64,000 bases of DNA, taken from assembly GCF_000247815.1 (NCBI RefSeq), contig NC_021673.1, positions 52,703,457 through 52,767,456 on the forward strand. Direction: 5' to 3'. Position 1 is the stretch's first letter, and each line of letters starts with the position of its first letter. The notes under the pieces are model-generated. The model had not been told where the DNA came from, made no database searches, and was given only the letters and a program-made list of their open reading frames with translations. The position numbers were made by a program, and so were the translations under genes. The stretch comes from Ficedula albicollis. Taxonomy: Eukaryota; Chordata; Aves; Passeriformes; Muscicapidae. This document shows positions 23,800 through 35,112 of the stretch, one piece after another.

Positions 23800-24635
23800 G
23801 CAGTTCAAAATATGAAATGTACACATCGGGGTCAAAACGTATACAGAAATCAGTAACTTGAACTTCTGCTGTGTCACCCCCTTCCCATGGGGCAGGGGCA
23901 AAAATTAATTTGGTAGAAATAATGAGAATGCTGTTTCCTATATATTACCTTTTTTATTACCATAAATAAATAGAAGAATTTTGAATACAAAAATCAGAAT
24001 AAAGAAGCCCATTTGTTTCTTGTGAATTGTGTACTTCTAGTAGTTTATTTAAAACAAAATATGGTAACATAGGGTGAAAAAAACACCTCATCAGAGCTCC
24101 TTAATCAGACTGATACTTGGAAGACTAGCCAGAAAGGAAGGTTTGTAGCCTCTTCAGCAAGCGTCATCAATGCCTTTTGCTCTAAGAAGGGCAGTCTTAT
24201 GTGTGATGCTATCTATGAGCAAGAAGTAGAAAAGCTATAAAAAGTGGAATATAAAATGTGAAATGTTTAATCAATGTATGATGAGGTAGATGGAGAAAAA
24301 GGAAGATTTCAATAACTACCAAAATCCAAAGTCTAGGGGTAAGGCCATAGCTTCCTCCAAATAGTCCTCTCACCAGTAATAGCTCCTCTTACTTGGATTG
24401 AGGTAACTGTGCCTTATCTTCATTTAAATTACAATATACAGACTCTTAACATGACCCAAAAGACAGCAAAATTTGGCTCGTGCCCTTTGGAAATATCTAG
24501 TGGTAAAAAAAAATATAATCCAAAATGTTTTAATTGGTTGAGGTATTTTAGGAGGAATTAGCAGCTTGGGTAAATTACAGCAATCCTTGGAGGGCTCCCC
24601 AAGTGGGGAAGTAGGAGGAAAAAAATGACATTAAT
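23800..24635. other. Unique AT-rich sequence
   Basis: No gene, RNA or repeat is supported. Confidence 0.45.
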
Positions 24636-25011
24636 ATTGTTTTAATGGACATTTTATAGAATAAGAGAAAGAGTTAAATCCAAACACATTTTTATCAGAA
24701 CAGGGGATGGAATTGAATAACAAAATGCAAATGTTGTGGGACCTCCATCCCAAAGCTTGATGCTGGTATTGTTTTAAGGGACATTTTATAGAATAAGAGA
24801 AAGAGTTCAATCCAAACACATTTTTATCAGAACAGGGGATGGAATTGAATAACAAAATGCAAATGTTGTGGGACCTCCATATTGTTTTAATGGACATTTT
24901 ATAGAATAAGAGAAAGAGTTAAATCCAAACACATTTTTATCAGAACAGGGGATGGAATTGAATAACAAAATGCAAATGTTGTGGGACCTCCATCCCAAAG
25001 CTTGATGCTGG
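24636..25011. repeat. Tandem triplication: 132, 113 and 131 bases
   Basis: Copies begin with ATTGTTTTAA at 24636, 24768 and 24881. The middle copy lacks the last 19 bases or so (CCCAAAGCTTGATGCTGG) present in the outer copies, giving a full-truncated-full order. The minus-strand frames with repeated peptides are produced by the array. Confidence 0.93.
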
Positions 25012-26596
25012 CATGTGGGATTCTTAGCTAATAAAACCTGTAGAGCAAGCAGTACCCACCTGGGGAAAACACCCACGATGTAAAAAGCCAAATAAGGGTC
25101 GATACCTTTAATAGATCACTTTCCTCAGAGCTATTTCCAGGCCATGTACTTGAAGCAGATTAATAGACAAGTCTAGATTGTTTCACTAAGCAACTTGGAT
25201 GAAGCTTGATTCACCTTGCACAGAAAGACAAAAGACCTGACACAACTCAGACTGTGATCCAGATTCTGTTGAATGCGGAAATTTAAAAGAATAGGAGGTG
25301 CAAAGAAGACAGACCTCTCAAGCAGGGAGGGAACAAGTAATGTGAAGACTATGACATTTTATTCCCCTGCTAAACTCCTTTAAAAAACTGTCATTTGGTT
25401 CTTGCAAACAGGGACTCCAGCTGTGTATAGCAACTTGGTATGTACTCAAAATGCTACATGAATGGAATACACAACTGACAATCTGACCTGTGTTATTTTC
25501 TAGTTATTGAAGTTCTGGCTGCAGGCAGCTGAAGGCAAATGTTTTAACTAAAAATAGTTTGAAAATATGGGAGAAAACTTCTAGAAATTGTGTTCCAGAA
25601 AATACATGATTGGTTTTGCAATTCTTCATGTCAGCCTTAGCAAAAACATTCTTTTTTTCACTCTGAGATTTTCTTCTTTTAATTGCAATTTCTAACCCTG
25701 CTCATCAGTGGAAGCCAAATGCTTCCAATCTCAATTTAGCCAGTATTTAATAGACCTGTGAAAACACAGACATATATATATATATGAGCTCTCTACACAT
25801 CTCCATATATTTAGAAGTTATTTAAAATTTGGTGACAAGTATTTAATGATTTTTAAATACAATAACCTTGATTATGCATTACAATAAACATTTTTTCCCC
25901 AAAAAAACAACCTTTTCTCCTTTACGAAGTATTTAGTTATGCTGTTTAAAGGTAAAATGCCAAAAGGGCAGTTTACAGGATGAGCTGTAAATGTCTGTTA
26001 AAATCCAGTTTGAAATATTATGTAACTGCAGTTTATTAACATTTAAAGAAATTTGGCACCTAGTGTATGGTCCAAAGTGCCAAATGCTTCTGTTCTGACT
26101 GTAACATATCAGGTGGGGCAGAGCAATAGAAGCTGCCCTGTAAGAGAGTGGATGACTCGAGTAGGATAACAGGAACTGAGCAACTACTGAAGTGCTCTGA
26201 GGAGATACAGAGCAAATACTATCCTAAGAAAGAAGAAAAAAAAGTCTTTTTATGTATACCAATAAATTTGAAACAGATATCAAACATTAAAGACAAGATA
26301 TCTTGAGCAATTTCCAATTTGAGATCAATTTATAACAAAAAATCAGGAGTCCCAAAATGAGAAAAGGATTCTCAGAAATTCTTTTTCTACATAAAAAACA
26401 AATATAGATTTGGCAGACTGAGGAAGGCAACAAAGAGAGGCCATATGTTTTGAGGGGAGACAACAAGAAAAGTTAATGTATTGGATAACTAAGTCTTAAA
26501 ACTCCTATGAGCATACAGAAATGGAACAAGATCAAACACTCAAAGGAAAGTCTAAATAATGAATTGGAATTACCTCAAAAGAAACAGGATGAAAAG
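25012..26596. other. Unique AT-rich sequence
   Basis: No gene or mobile element is supported. A TA run of about 14 bases lies near 25771. Confidence 0.45.
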
Positions 26597-26747
26597 TTGT
26601 GCAGGATGGAGAAAAAAAAAAATCAGATTTAAGCAGTGTCTGGTGTTTAGACAAACTATGGTTGGAAGAAGATTGTGCAGGATGGAGAAAAAAAAAATCA
26701 GATTTAAGCAGTGACTGGTGTTTAGACAAACTATGGTTGGAAGAAGC
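26597..26747. repeat. Tandem duplication, 76-base unit, 2 copies
   Basis: The unit beginning TTGTGCAGGATGGAG at 26597 repeats at 26673. The copies differ in A-run length and one substitution (AGTGTCTGG against AGTGACTGG). Peptide repeats on both strands are artefacts. Confidence 0.93.
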
Positions 26748-27969
26748 AAAACCATCTTCTAGAAAAGCTGATAAAGGATGACTGAATGCATCTAAAATTA
26801 AGCTAAGGGTGCAGTTTTGGACAACAAGTAAAAGGAGGTCTCTGTGTGACATGTATTCAAAGAATTATACATGAGAACTGGAACATCAGCTTAAATAGTA
26901 GTGAAATCTCTGTAATTTATAAAATAAACCCTGGTGCACAACCTAGTGTGCTAGCAGCAACAAAAGCTTTGGAGCAAAGTTGGTTGTGTTAAAATAGGAA
27001 ATGTTTGAAGAAGAGAGCAAAAGAATAATTCCCAGTATATATGCGTACGAAAGAGAGTTTAAAAAAAGCAAGCCAAGTAGTATCAAAAGGTTCTTTTGAT
27101 GAAATATGAGTAATGAGCTTCTGAACAATTTATTGTTTTCTATCTAGAAGCAGCATCAGTAGAAAACCACGGATGTCAAATTTTAGTGCTTACTATATAT
27201 GTCATATTAAATATTGTTATGATAGTTATAAGACCACATTCAGCAGTTATGAGGTTAAATGGTATTCTAAAGAATAAGATAATAGTGCTTTACTTCAAGT
27301 CCAGGGTGTCCAAGCTCAATAGTGTTACAGCTAATGCTGTAGAAAATGACAGGTGAATGCTTTAAAAAGCTGGAAAAAAATCAGATTCAAATTTGGCATT
27401 TCTGAATTTAAATTTGATCTGTCACAAACTGAAACAGGATTTGACAGAAAACTTAGAGCTAGACACACAGTATGAAGAGCTAAGTTAGAAAAAGAAAAAA
27501 ATTAAACAGAAAGTGTACTTGGGGAATGGAAACTATCATGCAGCCTGTACATCTGTGGGACATCCTACATGCAGGAGGGACCGGAGACGACTCCTGTTCA
27601 GGAAGAAACCGAAGGAGTAACAGGTAAATTCTGAAAATATAAGTGTAGAAACAGAAGCAGTTGCAGAGAATTTGGTAAAAGAAAGCACAGTGCTGCATTA
27701 GTTGAAGAGCTGAAGATGAGAAGGGTTCCAGGGGTTCCTTCAGGGAATGAGAGAAAGGATACAAAAGGACTTCTTGGAGCAGATGGTTTTCAAAGAATCT
27801 CTTCTATATGAGCATTGAGAAGAAGCAGTTAATACGGAATTTATCTTGAATGTAACTTTGAACATGCCCCTTGAGAAGAGGGTAGGAATACTGATATTGG
27901 GGCAATCTGCAACCACATAGCCACTCATGGCTAAGCCTACAGAAAATGAAACAATGGAATAAGCACCCT
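26748..27969. other. Unique sequence, no supported gene
   Basis: Short frames only and no recognisable element. Confidence 0.45.
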
Positions 27970-28146
27970 GTTAAAGGGTGCTGTGAAGGTTCCAAGGCTA
28001 GAAAAGCTTAAGGGGAGGTTATGAAACACATGCGAGGAAAGAGGTTGACATAGTAGGTGTCACTGGAGGGTGACCTTGCCCAGGGCAGGGAGGCTGGAAC
28101 TAGAAGGTCTCTAAGGTCCCTTCTAACCCAAACTATCCTATGATTC
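27970..28146 (+). mobile_element. CR1 LINE 3' tail
   Basis: From about 28076 the sequence GCCCAGGGCAGGGAGGCTGG, then AACTAGAAGGTCTCTAAGGT, CCCTTCTAACCCAAACTATC and CTATGATTCTAAG is the classical avian CR1 end, including its terminal repeat-like ATGATTCT. Upstream to about 27970 the similarity fades. The element is 5' truncated. Confidence 0.88.
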
Positions 28147-29366
28147 TAAGAGTATGCAGGCATTTTTTCCATAAGTTTAATCTTGCATATCTTCTCCAGG
28201 AGTAGTTTCAAGTGTTAGAATGAGTGGGATCCTGCTGCTGTTTAGAAATTAGAATGTAACAGGAGCCTTTTCAAAGTAGCAAGGGTGCTCTGAAAACATC
28301 AGAGTTCTTTGAATGTTACCAGGTATTCTATTCAATGACACAGTGCAGAAAAGACTTGCTGTGCACAGCTCTATGTGTACTCAAAGGGTGCAATTCATAT
28401 TCTACTAGCTCACGCTGCAAGGAAGAGAGACAAAAGGTGAACAAGAAAACATGGTTTTATTCATGTTTTACAACAAGGGGATAGAGAGGTAAATCACTTG
28501 TTGTGGTCATACAAAAAGCATGTAATAACTTGAAGTCATGTGAGAACTAATTCAGTACCTTCTGCATCTTTTCCTTTTTTAGTAGCATTGCATGGCTTTG
28601 TGACATAATAAATTAAGATGCATTTTCTAAGGTCTCCACTAGGACATGCTGTCTTTCCCACAGGAACAAGAGAGTCTTTTGTTTAGCAGTTTGGGACAGT
28701 GTTCAGTGTGATCCTGCAGTTGGTTAAATTGGGCTGCTGTCAGTTGCAGATCCAGATGATCTAAAACTAAGCCCACCAGAAGCCGTTTGATCTTCGACCA
28801 CATTTTGGGAATAGATGTTGAGAGTGACTAGACTGAGCAAGAGGAATGGATAATTCAGCAGTCAGATAGTCATAGCCATTGTGTGTGCCTGTCTATGTTA
28901 CATTTGGTTGAAAGACTGCAAATCACATTAGAAGCGGTAATGAGAGGAGCAAGACAGGAATTGAGAATTTTCCTTTTTGAGAGAGGTTACCTATGATATT
29001 TTCTAAAGCTGAATTTTGAATAGTAAGATGATGGATAGTGAATCACTTAAAAACAAATCTTGTTTAGGTCTTTAACTTGAGTAATAGATCTCATTTAACA
29101 GAACTCCTTGTTAACTCATTAAAGAAAATTCAAGACTGGGGAATGAAAATGGCTTTGCATATTTTCAGAAGACGAGATAATGCAATGAGTTGTCTCACAA
29201 ACAGGTATATTTATTCAATTGATTCTTTAGAAAGCATTCTGTGGATTTTATGTATTCTACTTTTCTCCCTTCAATTCCTTCAATATGTAATTAATTTCAT
29301 GGAATATTTTCCATGCATCATTGTCGTTTGGTACTCCATGAGACAGCTTCAGAAGCCTGTCTCTCA
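28147..29366. other. Unique sequence, no supported gene
   Basis: A 108-codon + frame at 29077-29403 has no recognisable features and runs into the tandem repeat. Nothing else is seen. Confidence 0.45.
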
Positions 29367-30034
29367 CAGACAAAAGAAGGAATTTTTTTTTTTCAACATA
29401 TAGTGGGCACATGAAAGATCAGGAAGACTATTCCTGACTTTTGTGCACTGTCTACAACCTCATGGATTAAAGGCAAGAAATGAGAAGGAGGAAAAAGTGC
29501 ATATATACAATGGAAGAGAGAACTGGGGACAGGGGATGGAGAAAGTATTTCTTTAAAGAAAATAAACCTGTCCTCTCTCTACTGTTGTATTTGAACATGT
29601 ATATGAATAGACATACCTTTAAATATACAACCCTTACTAAAACTGAGAGACAAAAAATGTTTGGTCCGCAGACAAAAGAAGGAATTTTTTTTTTCAACAT
29701 GTAGTGGGCACATGAAAGATCAGGAAGACTATTACAGACAAAAGAAGGAATTTTTTTTTTTCAACATATAGTGGGCACATGAAAGATCAGGAAGACTATT
29801 CCTGACTTTTGTGCACTGTCTACAACCTCATGGATTAAAGGCAAGAAATGAGAAGGAGGAAAAAGTGCATATATACAATGGAAGAGAGAACTGGGGACAG
29901 GGGATGGAGAAAGTATTTCTTTAAAGAAAATAAACCTGTCCTCTCTCTACTGTTGTATTTGAACATGTGTATGAATAGACATACCTTTAAATATACAACC
30001 CTTACTAAAACTGAGAGACAAAAAATGTTTGGTC
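29367..30034. repeat. Tandem array: 302-, 66- and 300-base copies
   Basis: The unit starts CAGACAAAAGAAGGAATTTT at 29367, 29669 and 29735. Copies one and three are nearly identical over about 300 bases, with differences such as ATGTATATG against ATGTGTATG and T-run length. The middle copy keeps only the first 66 bases. Frames inside (both strands, 74-77 codons) occur twice because of the repeat and have no recognised homologue. Confidence 0.95.
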
Positions 30035-31677
30035 CTGATTTTTGTATATATTACTGGGTGAATTTTGCAGCAAATTAAGCTAAAAATTTTATTAGATATA
30101 TGCTGTCAGAGTGTTGGATTATTCTAACAGTGGAAAAATAAATTTCAGTGAAGATAACCAAGAAACTCAAGGAGTCAGAAAGCTATGGTGCTCATTAAAA
30201 AGAAACCTTGCTCTTTCCAAGGTTAGAAATGAAATAGATGAAGACTTCAAGGAATTAGTACTGTAATAAGGAATAATTTAATGAGAATGTATGTCACAAC
30301 GTGTTGGATAGCAAGTTGCAATGAAGTGACATTTGCTTGGATTTGAAAAGGAAAGAAAACATTGATTAAGGAGCACATGAAATATTTATTTATGAGTATT
30401 TTTCAAATGTATTCTGCTTGTGTAAGTCTGTATGAGGTGGTTCTACACTGTGAACACAAATGGACTCAGTAAAATGGGCTTTGCAGACCAACCTTACTGA
30501 AAGTATTTACCAGGCAGAAAGATGTTCTTGTTTGTGCTTCACCAAATCATAGGGAGGAGTTGATTGATTTTTGTTTTGATTATTTTTAAGCTACACTTTC
30601 AGACAGTAAGTTCCTCCACCCTGGAGGAAAAAAGGCAATGTACATCTATCTGAAACAGGAACAATGAACAGCCCAGACTTTCAAAACTCTGAAAGTCAAA
30701 GTATATTCTCTTTCAGTGCAGATTTCTGCTCCCTCAGCAGGGCAGACACCTCTGTTCTGACTGCAACATGGTTTCTTTATTCCCCCTGCCATCCTACTAG
30801 CCACACTGAATTCATCTCTCTTGAACCTCTTGTGATTAGAGCTGTGTTGAGTTGTGTTTTGAATTCTAGATAAACTCTTAACAGGGGTTTGTAAGGAAGT
30901 ATTCATTCCATCCATCTTTGCTAAAACGACTTTGTCTGGTAAATATTAGCTGTTTCTTTAAAGACCACATCATAATTGTGTCTCTTGTTTTTCCAAACTG
31001 TCTCTGCATCCCTTTGTACTTTCTGGTGATGTCTTCCATGTCTGCAACTTACGCACATTTCATTATTAGAGTGGGAATTATTTTTCTTGCATGAAGGTCA
31101 TTAAAGAAAAGCTGACCACATCTTTTCCTAAGAGCTGAGATGTTGTCCTAACAGCTCCCCTCTATTGTGAAAGTTCCTTACTTACCACACTCATCTCCCC
31201 TTAACTTCCTAACCCGCCTTACAAATGGTTTCCAAATTCCCAATTTCTTGACTCCAGGAGTTCCCCTGAATGCCTTACTGTAATTCATGCAAATTAGATC
31301 TAATACATTTCAGTTGTCTACAGAAAACCAGTGTCTTCCCAAAGAAAAATATCATCAGTACCTGGCACGATCTGCCTTCTTTCTGTTCTCCATCCATATT
31401 GCTGCAACAATTATTCTTCTGGGCCTGTCAGTGGTTCTTGAATTTTCCTGAAAGGTAATTATAAACTTTGTTGACAGCTCCATCTAAGAAAAATCTTCAG
31501 GATTGTGTGAAAATGAAATTAAAATATTGAGTAGGAAAGGCAAAGAAATGGCTGCACTTCTTCTAGCACATTTTAATGTCTCCTTAACTTACAATCATTG
31601 CAGAAATATTGGCATTCAGGCTGTGTTGATAGTTATGCTGATGCCATGTACAACAAATATATTTAAATGAGGAGCAC
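30035..31677. other. Unique sequence, no supported gene
   Basis: Short frames on both strands near 30650-30915, without splice sites or features that I would support. No mobile element is seen. Confidence 0.45.
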
Positions 31678-32997
31678 ATTATATTATATTATATTATATT
31701 ATATTATATTATATTATATTATATTATATTATATTATATTATATTATATTATATTATATTATATTATATTATATTATATTATATTATATTATATTATATT
31801 ATATTATATTATATTATATTATATTATATTATATTATATTATATTATATTATATTATATTATATTATATTATATTATATTATATTATATTATATTATATT
31901 ATATTATATTATATTATATTATATTATATTATATTATATTATATTATATTATATTATATTATATTATATTATATTATATTATATTATATTATATTATATT
32001 ATATTATATTATATTATATTATATTATATTATATTATATTATATTATATTATATTATATTATATTATATTATATTATATTATATTATATTATATTATATT
32101 ATATTATATTATATTATATTATATTATATTATATTATATTATATTATATTATATTATATTATATTATATTATATTATATTATATTATATTATATTATATT
32201 ATATTATATTATATTATATTATATTATATTATATTATATTATATTATATTATATTATATTATATTATATTATATTATATTATATTATATTATATTATATT
32301 ATATTATATTATATTATATTATATTATATTATATTATATTATATTATATTATATTATATTATATTATATTATATTATATTATATTATATTATATTATATT
32401 ATATTATATTATATTATATTATATTATATTATATTATATTATATTATATTATATTATATTATATTATATTATATTATATTATATTATATTATATTATATT
32501 ATATTATATTATATTATATTATATTATATTATATTATATTATATTATATTATATTATATTATATTATATTATATTATATTATATTATATTATATTATATT
32601 ATATTATATTATATTATATTATATTATATTATATTATATTATATTATATTATATTATATTATATTATATTATATTATATTATATTATATTATATTATATT
32701 ATATTATATTATATTATATTATATTATATTATATTATATTATATTATATTATATTATATTATATTATATTATATTATATTATATTATATTATATTATATT
32801 ATATTATATTATATTATATTATATTATATTATATTATATTATATTATATTATATTATATTATATTATATTATATTATATTATATTATATTATATTATATT
32901 ATATTATATTATATTATATTATATTATATTATATTATATTATATTATATTATATTATATTATATTATATTATATTATATTATATTATATTATATTAT
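31678..32997. repeat. Perfect (ATATT)n pentanucleotide array, 1,320 bases
   Basis: 264 units of ATATT with no interruption visible, flanked by GAGCAC on the left and CCATTATTAGG on the right. The region is pure A+T. The Tyr-Ile-Leu repeat frame spanning it is a translation artefact. No gene or known satellite is linked to it. Confidence 0.98.
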
Positions 32998-35055
32998 TCC
33001 ATTATTAGGAATTTAAGTTTCATTAGTTTTTTATGTTTTGCAGTATTTTTTTATTATTATTTTTGGAGCAGTATGAAGGGAGAGAATCGTGGTAGTTTCT
33101 TAAAAGAGAACAAAGGTTTGATTTTTTCAATCATTTAGGATAATGATTTTTAGCTGTAAGAGAACTGAAGTATTGGCCAGTCAAAGGCTTTTCAGAATAA
33201 AATGTCCAACACCAGAGTTCGCCACTTTGAAGCAGCTAATCTTAATTAAATAATTATGGCCCTAACAGATATGCATGCATGTTGAAATTCTGACTCCAGA
33301 GTTTTATGTTTTCCTAAATCTTGCATTGAAATGTTGCATTAATTTTTGCACCATACGCTTTGAAAATACGTTCAGTAAAACTGGAAAAATGATGTGTTGA
33401 ATATAATTTCTTAACGTACGGCAGAAGCCTTTTTCTTGGTCATGAAAAAAAACCTCTTTTATTTATTTTTTCAATACTAAGGCTGTCAAGGTGAAAGGAG
33501 GAAAAAAACCGAACACAAAATCTGCGGGTATTCTGTTTCCTCTGTCTGAACACACACAGCAACAGAAACAAGTGCAAAGCATTAATAAATGTAATTCAAA
33601 AGTCATTAGTCATCTGTGGTCACTGCATGGAAAGAACTAAATAGCAAACAAATCTATCTTAGTGGCATGAGTGCAAGTGTATCCAGAAGCTTCATAACAA
33701 TGATGAGAACATGTCAACAGACATTAACAGATTAAAAGCTCCCACCTTTTGTCTACCACTTGCATGGGTTTGGATGTTTTGTTTTTTTTAACTCAATAAA
33801 AAACTCTTATTGTTTATTCCTCATAGATCTCAGAAGAAAGTGTCTCTCTTAAACTCCATTATTCCTAGACTTTGGACTTTTGACAGAAACAGTGCAACAA
33901 CAAACAGTATTCAAAAGATCTCATTTTGCCTCCAGCTAAATTCACTTGTCAAAGCAAGTGATTTATTTATTTATAAAGCAAAACCAACTCAGTTTTCAAA
34001 TCACTAAGATTAATATTAGGGTGGGGAGGTGGGGAAGGTTGGAGTCTAAGTTACCTGCTTGGTTCTTATTTTATTTAGCTTGGTTCCCCTCTTAAATGTG
34101 ACCCTGTGGCAGTTTATGGTCCTCACGTGGTACACACTTTGAGTGAAAAATAGACTCATTTGGCCATAGTTTCAGGGAATGTTTCTTGAGAGTTTTACAC
34201 TGCTGAAAGCTTTATTGCTGCCATCAGTGGGAGAGGATACAAACTTTCAAATAAATCTGCTCAATATTTAGCTGCTTATTGTCTCCACTAATGCCCACTC
34301 TTTCTATGCAGTTTCAAGCAAAAATGTAGTGAATAAAAACCTAGAAAAATTGCTCCTCATTGTTTTCAGAACTAAATGGCAATTTAGGAGTTCCCTCAGT
34401 TAGAGTAGCTATTTTAGAGTCGGAATTTTAAATTTTTTTTATTTTCCCTTCTGGATTTTTTGGTGGTTTTTTTTTTCCTAAAATTAAAAATAAGCTACGG
34501 AATGAAAAACTTTTTACGATTTTAATCAATTCAAATTATTTTTTCACTTTTTACATGGGCGCAAGCCTATGTTCTTTCAAAGTTTTTGTGAAAAGCTGCA
34601 GAGGTAAGACAATAATCTGGTGGTGACATACCTTTCAAGTAGTAGGCTCCGGTATAAACTGAACAAGAGTCAAAAACTGTTGTTGCAATTATTACAAATA
34701 ATATGCTAGCTGCAAAATGTAAGTTTGGGATAAGTTGGCTATTTTGCCACTCTTCTACATGCACTTTTGGTAAGCTAGCACATCCTGAATCAATCAGTTT
34801 GTGAGAAAGCAATTAGCTAAAAGCCCCATGTTTCTACAAGAAGTTTTTTTCACAAAAGCATTTTTCCAAGGAATTTTTTTTTAAATCCCATCCAAGACTT
34901 CTAATAGTAATACAGGCACCTCAAATTTGAGATACCTGCAGATCTTGGTCATAATCTTTACATTAATGGCATAAGATTCTTTGAGTTTAGAAAACCTTAA
35001 AATGTGGAGCAAAAAAAATGTTGAACTTCCAAGTCTTATTAGAAATTTTAATTTG
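32998..35055. other. AT-rich unique sequence
   Basis: No supported gene. Around 33230-33290 there is a cluster of TAAT-type motifs next to ATATGCATGCATG, reminiscent of homeodomain or POU binding sequences, but such motifs are common in AT-rich DNA. Confidence 0.4.
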
Positions 35056-35098
35056 GGTGGTTGGTTGGTTGGTTGGTTGGTTGGTTGGTTGGTTGGTT
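35056..35098 (+). repeat. (GGTT)n tetranucleotide repeat
   Basis: About ten units of GGTT on the + strand, followed directly by a short TG run (35100-35111). Confidence 0.95.
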
Positions 35099-35112
35099 AG
35101 TGTGTGTGTGTA

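Noticed and set aside
24631..25091. Minus-strand frames with duplicated peptide segments
   Set aside because: Produced by the 113-132-base tandem copies; no independent coding evidence.
29467..30078. Pair of similar 74-76-codon + frames, possible duplicated small genes
   Set aside because: They are the two copies of the 300-base repeat; composition and context give no sign of coding.
31667..33016. 449-codon open frame of Tyr-Ile-Leu repeats
   Set aside because: It is the translation of the ATATT array; a five-base unit without stops in this frame stays open automatically.
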